64,000 nucleotides of DNA from Nomia melanderi (GCF_051020985.1 NC_135007.1:4647001-4711000); one strand, 5' to 3'; counted from the first letter of the stretch, positions 41,401-56,400 are shown. Program-made: numbers and translations. The notes: generated by a model not told the origin, from the letters alone.

Positions 41401-44400
41401 CGAAGAGCCGCGCCGTTCGTATCGATTGCTCGTTACGAGGTGTACACGCGTGGTCGAGATCGCTCCGTGTGTTTCGGTTCACAGAGGTGAAACCCACGTC
41501 CGAACCATCCCACAATTCGCCGGGGAAATCGCGAGGACCGATACCAAATTTGACGAAATCGTTTCACGCCAGTCTCCTTCCATGATCTCTTCTGAATTGA
41601 ATCGAGTGCACCGAACACTGAGATTTCGTTGATCGACGCTAGGATAAACTTCGGAGGAGGACCAATTTAAACTGAACACTTGTCAGTGTTTGTTTTCCAA
41701 TGAATTAACCCTCTCGCTGCCGCTGATTCATAGAAAAAGTTGGTACGCATGGCATGAATCAAATTCTCAACATTTTACGTAACATGACATACTTAGGTAT
41801 ATTTTTATGGAGTTGAAACGCATTCAAATGAAAAGTGAACGGATTAGGTCACCAGATTTGATTTCTTGGAAAATAATCGATAAGGATTGAAATTACAAAT
41901 GGAGAAACATAAATTGTAATTGTATCAATTGTTTATCTATGATAACTAAACTGGCCATTTCTTTCGGAATTCACTGATTTGACTGATTCGGATCACTGAC
42001 AATATTAACTTTTCACTATCGCGAGTTCTGTAAAAATGTGAAGATACTTATTGTAATCCCCAATTTGGTATACAAATAATAAATTAGCTACATCTTGATA
42101 TCATTTTGCAATAAAAATGAAAACTCGTGGTGAAGTCTACGTAATCCATAGTTTCGGCGGGAGATTAAAATTGATAATATATGATATAAAATAGAGTAGG
42201 GTAAGTAGACATTTTATAAGATTAATAATTTCTTATTATTTTTACTCTACGGAAGCATGTCTGATGAAAAGAAATAACATTTCATCCATTAATCTTAAAG
42301 AAAATTGAATTTGAGTCACATATAGGTCTCCTACTTTAATGTACAAATGTAATTATTTCTGGGTCTATTCGTTATTTAAAAGGTGTCTTAAATGCAATTG
42401 TGTCTATTTAACACTTTTTACATGATTGTATTTGCAAAAATAGTAAAAACTTTCATAGTTTCTATATACGTCCACGTATGTTATAGACAAATCAAGCGTA
42501 CCAAATTTCTGCTTTCCCAAAACAGAAAAATTTGAGACATATTTTAAATAACGAATAGTTCCGGCGATAATTTCATTTATAAATAAAAATAGGATACCTT
42601 GTATGTGTGACGCTTGGCTATAGAAAGAAATTAGTGTGTCACATATGTATGACGCATGATACATAAAGAGTTAACGTATGAAAGGTGTTAGAGTTATGTA
42701 TTTCATACACTAGGTTCGATTTAATTTTTTTCGAGAAACACAGGTTCAACTTTCATTAAAATTTTAATTACGAATACAAAATTGTTATTCTTACCATAAA
42801 AATGGATAAATATATTTACAGTGTTCATTTACTGCTTTGTCGTTTAAATGCTCTATCATTTAAATAAGACTATTTTTTGTTGTAATACTTTGTTGATATC
42901 ATTTGATACGATTGTTAGATCAACTGTAAATGTGCAAATGTAAAGTAATGGAGTTTTTCTTTTTTGATCGACATTTTTTTTACCAGTTTACCTCACGAAG
43001 AAGAGCTCAGCCTCTTTACAGTTGTATATTTATGAACGTCGACCAAACGACGTGCAGACTGTGTAGTGGTTCTGCCTTCAATTGGGTTCGTTCACGAAGG
43101 TATTCGCGTTTTACGTTTTGTGTTGATCAAATCTTAAAGCAACCTACAAGTAACTTCTACTTCGGCATCGTAAAAATTTTAAATCATTGTCGCAAGACAT
43201 TGAGATTGTTTTCAATAATATTAAAACACATAGCGTGTTATTAGTATAAGTATAGAGTGTCTGCTATGTTGAAAGATTGCACCTGATATATAATATAGAC
43301 AACATAGCAACATTTTAATTTTTAATTGAATATATTGAACAATTCCATCCCGATTTAATATAATATGAATAATATTCAATTTCATTCAAAATGAGTGAAT
43401 ACTTTAGAAACAAAGTTTGTTTATCTCAATTGTGTTTATAGTTTGTCGTTTCTCAATCGTTGTCCAATCATACCATGAATATTACGATTACTGTATTCAT
43501 TAAACTTAACTTGAAATTACAAAGTATATGTTCACATTACTTTCTTACACTATGTAATCCAAATTTGAAATAACCACAGATGTTATGCACCACCCATATT
43601 TTTATTATTCATCTGTTTTATAATTGAATTCTTTGAATTGAATTTTCGTTTCCTATTGAATCCTTCTCGAATCTATATCGAAACAATCTCGATATTCGAT
43701 TTTATTTCACTAACATTATTGGAATAAAAGTATTTTATTGTTTCATGTTATATTTGTTTATAATATTTCATTTACATTTTATTTACAACCTTAGTATCCT
43801 CAAGTATTATGATTAAATTAGTAAGGTCTATTAAAATATAATTGAATGATATGATATGGATGGAAATTTTGGAATAATTATTCGGAAATACTTCGAACTG
43901 CAAAGAGTGAACAAATATGTTTTACTTGTTACTATGTTCTGGTGATGCGCCGAAAATTGTCGATCGTTACTAAGATTGACTCATAAATATTATCCGAGTT
44001 CCTTTTATGGCAAATAAATAAGGGAAGCCCATGTTTCCTATGGCTATGCGGAGAGGTTATTAAAACAGAATTTATGGGCTTTTGTCCATCACTTACGACC
44101 ATGAAATAATTCTATTGAGTGTAATATCTTACGCCAACAACAACACAAACACTATTTCTTGAAACCATTAATTATTAAGGGGGGATTCTTATAAGATAAC
44201 GGCAATATTTCACAAACTTCAGGAAGACGTTTCACATTACTGATAACATTTTGAGAACAATTTTACCGGTTCTTGGTATATTGGAAAAAATAGTTATTAC
44301 AATCATATGGACAGCCTTCATTCATGAAAAAGAATTTCTTAGAATGGATTTGAAATTTTTCTTTGAATAATAATTTGCATACGTTATGTTTCAAATTAAG

Positions 44401-47400
44401 TCTGGGGTAAGGTAACCTTCATTTTATACGGTCTTCTAAAATACACAAAATATTCTCCATATTTATAAATGTAGAGAAAATTCTTTCTTGTAGAAGAATA
44501 AAAGACGGTAATTATAACATCAATTTTCTCTACCTTTTGAGTTCATTGAAGCAATGGGGAAGGTTCTCCAAAACTTTCACCAAAATTATCCTGCATAACT
44601 ACTGTGTAAGCGTTTATCCTTAGATTAAACTATTTTTTGTTACGTCTGTAACAAAACGAGCATATTGTATATACTAAGTACATAGTACTCAAGTAACTGC
44701 AACTATACTTACTCATTTAACAATCTAGCACTCAAAAAGGATTCTGATTATATTATAAAATACTGTGTATAGTATTTTAAGAAAACGTTAAATACTGTAA
44801 CAGATTTCTTATTAAGGTATTACAAGAGAAAACAATAAAAGAATTAAGAAGAATTACAGCAAGAGAAAACAACAGAGATGTATAGGTGGATGGGAGTGTG
44901 AATCAATCGAATTGTAAGTTAAACCTTATTTCTAAACGGAAGAGATTGAAATAAAGCTATTAACATAATCTACTATATAATGGTTTAATTATTCAATAAT
45001 TTAGTAATACGTTCCACTGAAAAATACCACACTCTGCGCTATTAATCATTAACCTGTCTAATTTAAAAATTCTCTATTATTCCATCGATAATTCAAGAAA
45101 ACGCAAACAAACCCATGTGTTCTAAGTATACACGTTTACATTGAAGATAAAAGACATATAATAGCAAACTCCATAATAAATAATATTCTACCAAATCGAT
45201 CTAGAAATCTGTACAACTCGCACTCGTTCTACACGGCAAGGGGTTACTGAATCCGAATTTCATTTCCACACCTTTCTCAAAAAAATGTTCAAACCAATTT
45301 ACTCATCGCCTCTATAAAACCAAAAGTAACGCAGACCGTAAAAAAACCGATCGTCAACGTCGATCGCATACATCACTCTGAATCCCCCGAAATCAGGGAA
45401 AACGAGGGTGTGTGCACGCACTCGTGGATCCAAACCGCGGCCTGTTATCAGTGTGTACAAGCGACCGATAGCTCGCGCGGCGGCGGGTAGAGGGAGCGTA
45501 GAATCGTGACGGAAAAGAAAAAAAAGGGTAGACAGAGGCGACAAATAACGATGCACGTGTGGCTCGTGTTTCAGGTTGCAGCGAGGACGAGGCAGCAGAT
45601 GTCGTGAACGCGGAGGTGGGCGGAGGTTGCGCGGCCGGGGCGCCAACCACAGGAAGTGCCGCTGGAGGTGGTAGCGGGCCAGGTAGCGAAGCCAGCAGTG
45701 GCGGCGTCGGTGGTGGTGGTGGAGGTGGCGGCGGTGGTGGTGGTGGCGGAGCAGGAACAGGAACAGGAGGTGGTGGTGGAGGCGTTGGTGGACGCGGGGG
45801 TGGCGGTGAGGGCGGATCGACGAAACAGGGTGGCGAGAGGTGTCCCCAGTGCGGCATCCTCTGTCGGGACGTCCACGTTCTTCAGCTCCATCTCGAGGGC
45901 ACGCACAAGACCACCTACGCCATCGACAAGAACGATCTCAACGCTCAATTCCCCCAAGTGGTGAGTGAAACTAACGTCAAGGACGAGAGGACTCCATTGT
46001 TCCCGGCGTATTATCGATCATGCGCGACCAGCCAACGGTTTCCCACCCCCTATTTACCTTTCTCCTACTCCGTCCTCTTTTTCTCCGCCGCTTTCTCTTC
46101 TTCTTTCCTGTCCTCGGTTCAATTTTTTCTGCCTTTTCTTCCCTCTGCTTTTTTCGTTAGCTCCTTGTTTTGGATGTTTGCCACTTGATTTTAGAGCGCG
46201 GGATATACTAAGGGGCAGGAGGTGGGGCGTTAGAGTTATCGCGAAAAATGTTCGGAGAAACGGTAGGAGTTGTGCTGATTAGTATGTATATGACTAATTG
46301 CTGAATCTTTGACTGATCGTATTGCTTGATAAGCTGAGTATATGAGTACTTGATTTTGGCGGACAGTTCATGGCTTATGAGACATTGATCATTGAAGTTG
46401 TGTCACACCCAGTATACATTTACGCTGAGTCACATTAAATGTAGTAACACCATTTTTGTGTTTGTATGAAGAAATGATTAGAAAAGAACTTCTCACATAT
46501 AAACAGACTAATAACAATTAGTAGCCGACACAACGTTGTTTTCGTTTTTTATGTATCGTAAGTAATTACTTATTAATTTTAGCCTTGGAAAGGTGGTATT
46601 TATTCGGTTTGATGAGTATTCGATCCTTGAAAGACTCGTTAAATAGAAAGCAGAAAATTTAACGGAAGTATATCTCTGAAAAAATAATAATATTCCAATA
46701 TGGTGTTACGTATGTTGTTGTGTTTACTTATAGTAAAATATTAAGCAGTAGCTTGATTATTATTGCTTATTACTATTTCTTGCATTTTAATACAAGCCTT
46801 ATAAAAGATATCCAATATCATTTTATTTTTATTCCCTTTTGTTGTTCTAGACATTATTTATATGTCATGAGGATAGAAGTATAGTACCTCATTATAATCT
46901 TACCGTAAATTCATTTGCTAAATGATGAATCTGTAAATTAGAGAAATGTTCCTTTCCTATCTACATAGTAACGCATATAAGTACTTCGTATATAATTAAT
47001 TAATATCTGTACTTTCTAAATGCAGGAAAGGTATTAGAAATATTTTTTAGATCAAACTAGCTGTGATACTTCACTAATTCATTAAAAAATATTTGATAAG
47101 TACCAAAATTCAACTTATACGTAGAATATTCTATAAAATACGTATCGATTACAATAAAATCAAACGTCGAGTTAATCCTTGCAGTACTGATGGTTCGTGC
47201 TATCACATAAACGACGCCTGGATTCACGTGGATCTGTAGCCGGTTCTTGCTTATACAGTGTGATACATTTAAAACACGACTTGCATAATTCACTTTTGAC
47301 TATAGAAAATAATGCATCAAACCAATATGGCTTGGTTTCAAGGGAACCATAATCTGATGTTAATGATTTTTTATAGATGTATAATAGAAATACAAAAATC

Positions 47401-50400
47401 AACTTAATTTTTTCAAATGAAGTAATCCTTGTATACAGATCTACTTTATTATACAATTTATATTCAAAAAATTATAACAATTCAATGTGTTGCCAATTTT
47501 TCATGGATTGTTCAAATACTTTTGTGATTTACTGTATATATTTTTTACAATTACAGAATAGTTTTACAAGTTACGTTTACATTTCTAAAAATATATTTTC
47601 TTAAGATGCATGCCGAAGGTGTGCTATTAGTAAAAAATTTTCATGTATATAACGGTTCTATTTGATTATTTCCAAAAATATGTTAAGTACTAATTACAAT
47701 TGTATTTTCTTCTGTCCTCTACTGAATTCATAGACAGCAATAATGCAATGTTTCGCTGTCTCATAATATTTATATACAGTTTTAGTTTGTACTTTCCCAG
47801 TTTATTTAGTATGTATAATTTGAACGAAAATTGTCTGAACGTCACCAACTACACACCTGTTGTTAATGCCCATATTGCCCATATTCATTCTTTCGAGATC
47901 CATTAAAACGCAAAAAAATCTTATAATATTTGTAAACCTTTTTAACTGTCCCATAAATTTCTCAGAGATAGCCTGAGTTTTTTATTTCCATAGATCGATT
48001 TTGTTTTCACATAATTTCCGAGAATGACAACTTCTAGGAAAAACATTCAATTCCATCTGATTTATTGGTTGCTACGTTTCGTGTATTTCAGATTAGTAAA
48101 ATTCGCTTACGTTTCTATTTCTATGATACATCACGATATGTGCGATTTCCATATTGCTAAACAAATAAAAACTCTTCCAGTGTTTATGCTTACATGTTCT
48201 ATAGATATTATTAGTTAACCCAGCTGGTCCTCAATGTACATATCTATGCATTTGAAATATTATTAAAAAAAAAATAAGAATACACAGTCTAGTAACAATT
48301 TTCCTATACCATTTTTAACTTTGAAGTATTTTTAATAAGATTAGAATACAACCAAAAGGGAAAAGGTCAAATGAACAATACGGTGATAAAAAAATGGTAA
48401 TCAGGTCAGAAAAAGCCCGAATAACGTAACAGGGTTAATGCACTTCTAATATGTACAGAATTTTCAACCTCTTTGATGATCGAAGACATAAATAGATATG
48501 TGCTCACATTTATTAACAATTTAATTTTCGTTACATTCTATGCTCGTACTATAATTTGTAACGTAGAACTCGTAGGTTTCGTAATCTTCAGCAACAGCGT
48601 CATTATGAAGCTACATGCATACTTCGTCAAATAAAATTCTATCGCTATAGTCTACTTAATGTCGATTGTTCTTTTCTTCCAACGTTTTTTAAATAAAATT
48701 TTGAATTCAAGTATTGGACATGCAAGCAAAAATAAAACGACAAGATAAATATAAAACAATGAAGCAACGAGAAAAGCATGAATAGGTAATATTATATTTC
48801 CAAAGGAATCAAATAATGCATTTTTTTTTAATTCATGAAACAGAAATTAACCACATCGTATAATTTTTTTGCGACTAAACTCGTTTTACTAATTTTATTA
48901 TCAATTATTTGCACGAAACGCAAGAAAATGTTTCATTCATCGTAAATAAAAGTTTACTTTGGAAGTAGGGTCTTAATAATAGCAAAATAGTTTTTTATTT
49001 TGATTCTTACGTAATGAGTAAAAATGTTGATTTTCATTATATCATTTCATTACATGAATTGCTGCAAAAGTTTCGAGAAAGCATGAGAAAAGTCATAAAT
49101 AAGTTTGAATTAATGGTTTTTCTGTTTTTCAAAATATCCTCCTTAAACATTAATATATAATATCTTCAACATAAATTCAGCACAAGTCAACAAAAAATAT
49201 ATTCCGAGAAAATCAATCTCCCTTTTCACCTTCGTTCATTCATTCATTATCTATTTTGATTCTTGCTGCAAACATTGGCTAAATACAAATACATCTTTAT
49301 TACGTGTACAGTTTTAATATCATTAAACAGGCCTGAGTAAGCTGAAAACAGTTAAACCAATAACTCATATAGATAACGTTAAAATGTGGACTTGTATTGT
49401 TTTAGAATTCACAACTTCATTTTCCATTGTGTTGCATGAGTATTTTTTAACCCTAAAAATGTAACCCTTTACAAAAATAACAAAAACAACTAAATGGCAG
49501 CGTTAGAAATTATGAATTCCCGAAATTTTTGCAGCAAAGTAATATTATACAAGAATAATGAAAAGTTTCTTTTTTTTCAATGGAAGTTTGATTTAACACT
49601 ACAACTATTGAGCAATTAAAGTGAGTTATTTCCAATTTCTTATAGAAATTAAAGCAATACGTTTCATGAGATTCAAAGAGTCTCTTAGTCTTGTATGTGT
49701 ACAAATACACAAATTTTATTTAAAATCTCTCGCAGAAACGCATTCTTAATCTAAATACTTGCAAAATCAAAATTCTGAAGTGGGTTAATTTAACCCATTC
49801 GGCAGTTTTAGTGTTAAAAAGGATCTCCATGGTGCAGTTAACTACAGCGATGTTCCGCCATTACGAATGTAAGCGTAGTCCTATATGTCGGGTACCCGAA
49901 CTTCAGGTCGAACGAGAAAATTTCCGGTGGGATCGGACGAGATCCTGAAAATATCTTCTTACATACGAATGCTGGGGATTCCGAAAATCCCGAGATTTGA
50001 TGCGGGCTTGTGTTTGAAATGAACCGTATCACATAATGTGGTCGTTGATATACTTCTTTAGGCAATCGAGTATTCGACAGAAACGTGGAAAATCTTTATC
50101 TTCATAAATATTTCAAGTAAAAAATGAAAGATAAGGCAATTTTCTTTAACGAAAAATGATTGTTTTTAATTGATTTAACAGATTTTTTAAATAAAAAACG
50201 TATTAGAGAAGAGTAATACGGCACCGATCGAAATTAGATGCTTCACGTGTATGATAGAAGTCTTTATTAAAACTTGAACTTAAATTAACAGCTTTTATTA
50301 ACACTTCAATGACTGTTGAATTTATTCCTAGACAAATCTATATGTTATTTATTTATTTTCAACATAAATTAAATAAACACAGAATAAATATAAAATTCTT

Positions 50401-53400
50401 TTCTTTTTGTACTAAATCATTAACGATAAAGTAACGTCATCAAGCACAGTTGTGAAAAAAATCATAGGACAAAGGGTTAAAACACTTATACGTGAACAAA
50501 TAACGGTAATTTTTTACCTAAAATACATAGATTTGACAATTTTTTACATATTTTAATAATTCTATATTTCTTTGGGGTGTGGTACATTATATAGTGACAT
50601 TTCCATAGTTTATTTTACTTTTATTTTGAAATTTGACAAAGTTGATATCTTTGATAAACGCGATTTTTTCTTTTCCTTTATTTAAGGAAAATGTATGAAC
50701 TCTCATAATAATTATTATATTTTATGTTTTTAAAGAAAAGTTTTAGATTAATATATATATTATCTTTAGTATATTATAATAATATTTTATCTATAATATA
50801 TATTTTATCTTTAGTATAAAGAAATAAGTGATACACAAAATGCTGAAGGTTTTAGTAGCAGTCAACGTATTAAATAAAGGGTTAACACAGACCCATTTAA
50901 ATAGAGGATAGCTGGTTGAAGCATTAAAAATCAAACAGTTGAAGACCGAATGAATTTATTGTTTCAGTCCTGCAAGGTGTGCAGCAAGACCTTTGCAAAC
51001 GTCTACCGACTCCAGAGGCACATGATCAGCCATGATGAGAGTGCCGTGCTTCGTAAGTTTAAGTGTCCCCATTGCGAGAAAGCCTTCAAGTTTAAGCATC
51101 ACCTCAAGGTACTACGAGTGCACCCTTATTTTTCATTTCTCATTCGTACATCGTTTCATTTCCGTTCGTTGGTTTCCTTTTCACGGTCTCTCACGCAGCA
51201 CCGCCTGACTCGGTTACATAGTTTCTTCTATAACCGCTCGAACGATTTCTTTTCAATAAGATTTACATTCTTTCGTTTCTATTTTCGAATATACGAACAT
51301 ACACATATTAGATTATTGCACGTAAATTAATTGCATCCTCTTTCAAGCAAATCTTCGTTTCACGTGTTGTTTACTTATGGTTCTAATTGGTACACTATTG
51401 ATCCTAGGTCATAAATTTCGAATACGTATAAATTTTATAAATGTCATAATGATTGATTATAGATTTTATAAGTACACAAATGTTATTTTTTAAAACGGTT
51501 ACACAAATTATTATTTCATCCAGATGGTATAAATATAAAAATGTTGAAATTGTACGTCTATTAGCTTAGAAGATGACGTGATTACAAGATCAGCAATAAA
51601 TAATATAGCATCGTATATTAAATTACTTATCAACTTCGTTTAGTTTCACAAAACGCTATATCAAATTATACGCATATAGTTGATATTAGTAATAAATATT
51701 ATGTATAAAACTTGTAGCTTCACGTGCAACAATCTAATACAATAGTATGCACCTACTGATACACCTGCACCGAATGAGCTGATCTGTCCGTTTTTTAGTT
51801 CTTAGACATTAGTTACGTTCACACATACACCGCCGTTCATAAGTTTGGAACAATCGCATGATTAAAAAAATGTCCAAAATGAAAACATTTACAATCAAAT
51901 GTACAGTATTCGTTTTAAATAACATCAAAGGAACATATCGTTAGAAAACAATATTTCAATTGAAATAATTGCCGCGTGCATGAACTTTCATTTGTCTAAC
52001 GACCAGAACGTGCTCCAAACTTCTGAAGAGCGGTATGCACACTTGATAACCCGTTTACACGATTTCCGTTAATAACGTCCGTGTCCTTTGCTCGTTTGCG
52101 CAGGAGCACCTTCGCATTCACAGCGGTGAAAAGCCATTCCAATGCAACAACTGCGGCAAACGTTTCTCTCATTCTGGTTCGTACTCGAGCCATATGACGT
52201 CGAAGAAATGTTTGATCGTGAACCTGAAGAAGTCCAGGCACGCGAACGTGACGAGCGTCGATCGTGGCCCGAAAAAAACGCAACAACCCCTGCCGCCGGG
52301 ACGGCGCGATGTCGATCTGCTCGCGGCAAACAATAACACTTTCCTCCCCATTCTGCCGAAGCTTTCACCCTCCGATTATCAGGAGATACAACGGGAAGGA
52401 GCAGGTGAGGATCGATAGGGCCTATATATCGAAGGACAGATTTCGCAGCGACCGTTAACACGTCGACTGACACAGTGGTCACAGATGATCGGAGCTTGTG
52501 AATTGCTTGAAAACAATTGCAAGAAGAAAACTGATGTCGAATTAAAATGTTGTTACATGAGTAACTAAATAATAGTATAACTTAAGTACTATGATAACAA
52601 ACCATTAACTAATTCTAATACCATGTGCCTTTGTTATGAGCTTTGTGTTATGAGCTGTTATGGGCTACAGAGTAACGGTAAACAAATTGGATGATGCATT
52701 TTTTAAGTAGATTCAGAAACAAAAGGAAAAATGAAAATTGAAAAACAGATTAATCGGATAATATTGGAATTGATGTAAAGTTAAATGAATGAAAGTAAAC
52801 GCGAAGTTTTAAATCCTTAGTGTTAAAACATTCCGCATTATACAATATTTTGGCTACCCATTTATCTTTTCCCTCTGTGTGTATAATGTTCTCACATTTA
52901 TGGTTGTTTTTCAACAACTTTTTAATCACGTAAAAGAGGAGCTTATTGTAGCCAAATTTTGACTGGCTCCTAAATTGAACCATAGCTTCTTTCATATATA
53001 AATTGATTTTGACGGTATCTTTTAGTGTGAAATGATAGTTTCTGTGTAGTTTAGTATAATTATTTAGTTAAGTGCTCGCGTATGATTTGCGATATTATTA
53101 TTTTCATATAGTTTATTTTTATAGTTTAAACAAAATTTGATTTCAGGTTTTTTTGCATGTATGTATCAACCATAATGCCAATATTGTTCTTAATTTTTTT
53201 TACTAGAAAACATAAACACATTATGGAAGTATTTGATTAATTGACCCAATATATGGAACTTTCCCATAACTACATAGATTAGCGATTTTTCACCGATTTC
53301 GGTGATTTTGGAATATGTTACCAAGAACGTGATTCTGTGCAAGTTTTCCGTATACATGTTAATGCCGTTTGATTTTAGTTCATGAGATATTCGCAAAAAA

Positions 53401-56400
53401 CATTGACAATTTCGAAATTTCACCTCCTCAAACTTAAATAACTTTGAAGCGTATAGTCAAGGACATCGTTTTGCACACATCATAGACATGTTGTTCGGCT
53501 TAGTTTCCGAGATACACACAAAAATATGTTTAATACCACATATACCCGTCTCTCCATTTACGCGGGTTCAAATCTTCAAAATCGGCAAAGAATCGTTAAT
53601 TTATATAATTAACGGAAATCGATATGAAATAAAAATGCTTAATAAAGTAAGCAACTGAATAATAGTACAATGTAAGAACTGTGATGCCAAATCACTACTA
53701 ATTATTTCCAATAGCACTTACCTTTGTTGGGGAAGAATAAGTAATGTATCTACAATGAACTTCTTGGAACAATTACATTCATTCTACAAAATTTTATTGT
53801 AGTATAATTGATAGTTAAGTTCTATAATCTTCCATTAGTCATTTATTTCATTGATATTGCATTGAAACTTGGTCCTCAATAAGTCATTAGTTACGTTTAA
53901 GTCAATTTACTTAAACGTAACAATTAAAAAACGAAGATGAAGGAAACATAAATTTTTGACAGAAATCTTATATTACTCGACGTATACTAACATCCCGAAA
54001 AAAACGGTTGGTCATTTTCGACCCATACTTTAAGCCTATTACCTTACCTTCGACAGTGCTCAATGGTTGCAGGCTCGGGTACAATGAATGCAATATTGTA
54101 TTAACCTTCCTCCAGCTTGTGTGAAAGCAATAAATGGCGACCGGCTTAACGGCCATGTGGTTTCCGGTAGTATTCTTTATGGCTTGAATAAAACGTGCAT
54201 ACTTTAAATTGTTATAGAAGTGTTATAAAGTCATCTAACGTTAAGAAATGTTTGAAAAAAAATCTATGGTAAAATGTAATGATTAGTTTTTGTTATTTTC
54301 TTTTTTTTCATCAATAATGTTATCTTTTTAGTTTTTTGATGTAATATGTGGCATTTGGTCCTGCAATTCGAAAGGGTAGGTATTGAAATACATACTTATT
54401 GAACGTTTACTGAGATATTGGTCAACATTTTATACATTAATTATTTTCGAAACTTTCTATTTACTTTATCTATGCGTTTTCTGAAAAAAAGACTAATTTC
54501 TTGTATTTAAAAGTATAATAGTCTATATATGTGTGACGCATTCCTGAACAGTTATTTACTTAGTTACTGAAATTAAGATTTTATATGATTAATTTTTTTT
54601 ATTATTTGTATGTAAGTGAAGATATATAAAATTGTTTGCACTTAAGATCTTAAAAAATACTTCGGAAATTTCTGGTTATTTTAAACTTATGTACTATAAT
54701 AAGTTTGCACTCAATATTCAACACTTTTACAAGTCACAAGATCAAATGTTGCTGTAGCATATTACAGTTAAAAAGCTTAAAAAAGCAAAGTGACAAAAAA
54801 ATTGTTTATTATATTGTACATTCCCTTTGATGTTATAAAACTTTTCTTTGAAATATTATTTGACACAACAGTTTACAAGTAATTTAAGGTGATACAGCTG
54901 ATGACTCATTCTGTATATCATAGTAGTTGAGTATAACACGGTCAACGAAGTATAGTCCAAGGATATAAAGAGTGGGGGGACGTGTGTAGCAGATAGCATA
55001 TTATTCTGTAGCACGATTAAATAGTAATTCAATACATTTCTTTTGATATTAAAATTAGTCTCCCAAAAATAAATCTTACCTAATACAACTCTATAAACTA
55101 TCTATTTAATATCTAATACAAATACAAGCGTAATGAATAAGGTATACGTAATTACAAAATTAATGAATAGTAATTAATTTAAACGATAGTATAATGTATT
55201 TTAAAACATAAGCTATCGTAGAATTCACAGAATATAATTAATTGATAAATTAAAAATATCGATGCAGTTTTGTACAAATTCTTTTCATCGTTTGATAGGC
55301 CTGCGAATAGTAAATAAGAACTGATAGAAACTTGTTGTGTGCTTAAATAAAGCTTTTAATTCTCTCATAATAAGTGGGCATGCTGACATATAACAGAATT
55401 GGTATTGTACACAGGTTTTAAAAAGGAATTTTACTTCAAATTTTATGCATAATATTAATGACATACATTACAATTACCCACCATTCGCTATTTGAAGGTC
55501 AATTAACCCATTCGCGTGATATTTAACTACAATGAAGAAATTAACTACAGTGAAGAGCACCAACTCCATTATAAGTTACACACGAGTCACGTTGTGTGTT
55601 AATTAAGTGATGAACTACATTTATGCAACTACATTTGTATCGAATAAAATAGCATACTGACTAAGCGTTGATCAACAAACATAATTCCGTTGCAGGTATT
55701 TACGATATGCCGACTCTTCTCCCTCAAATGATCGGTTTCGGCAGCTACTTTCTCCAAACGTCCTTGAGCAAAATTCTAAATCAGCTACATTCCAAGAGAT
55801 TGGACGAGGTAGCCGAGCAAATCGAATCTCCTCGGGAGCTTATGAGCCCATCGACTGCGGACTCCGAAGGTACGGAGGGCACGGAGGGTAAAGAATCTCC
55901 CGCGCCGGCCGATTCCCAGGGTCTTGACGCGGTCCGGCGGATCTTGGAAACGGTGAACACCTCGGTGACCAAGCAGCTGCTAGAGGCGAACGTGCGGAAG
56001 CTCTCCACCTCACCAGCCACTATGAAACGGGAATTCGAAGATGATTATCAAGTATATCATCGTTTCATTTTGTCTAATCCCCTTAACACTTTACCCACCG
56101 GGATAACCGGATTCTCAACGCTAGCGTTTACTTACCGAGATCCAGAAAATCGAATTTTCAATGTCTGTATTTACCGACCAGAATTTTTCGAAACTACTGC
56201 TTATTGAGTGAATTAACATTGTATGAATTATGTTATTGTTCATATATTGGGTTAATCGTATTATAAGCTCTTCATACGTATCAAATATTTTGAAATTGTT
56301 TCTTTCTATAATGGATCGAAGTAATACGTCGCTGGTATTGGCAACGTGTTTTCATTTCAGCAAGCCGGTCGGTAATGTATAAACACTCAACCGACCGTAC

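Larger units (their letters stand above)
45961..50967. other. intron 2 (5.0 kb)
   Basis: AT-rich apart from a C/T-rich start (46020-46150). It contains one family C MITE (49593-49817), a family D-type end (50453-50480) and a GC-richer patch at 49830-50080. An ATG in frame with exon 3 lies at 50950. No extra coding exon recognised. Confidence 0.6.
52405..55695. other. intron 4 (3.3 kb)
   Basis: AT-rich. It contains a direct repeat pair (52546-52640 and 53638-53730). No exon recognised. Confidence 0.6.

Noticed and set aside
41056..41585. Several 100-131 codon frames on both strands
   Set aside because: All lie in a CpG-rich pocket with few stops; none resembles a protein or has matching splice phases with zfh1.
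45393..45857. 154-codon proline-rich frame on the minus strand
   Set aside because: It is the complement of the zfh1 polyglycine exon; composition follows from the GGN repeat.
19196..52037. Transposase genes for the mobile elements
   Set aside because: No frame shows a DDE/DDD-type transposase; all elements seen are non-autonomous or decayed.
53560..53580. tRNA B-box-like GGGTTCAAATC
   Set aside because: No A box or cloverleaf could be built upstream.
56052..56207. Read-through of exon 5 past its donor
   Set aside because: The extension contains a TTAA-type repeat end and no conserved residues, while splicing at 56051 keeps phase with exon 6.
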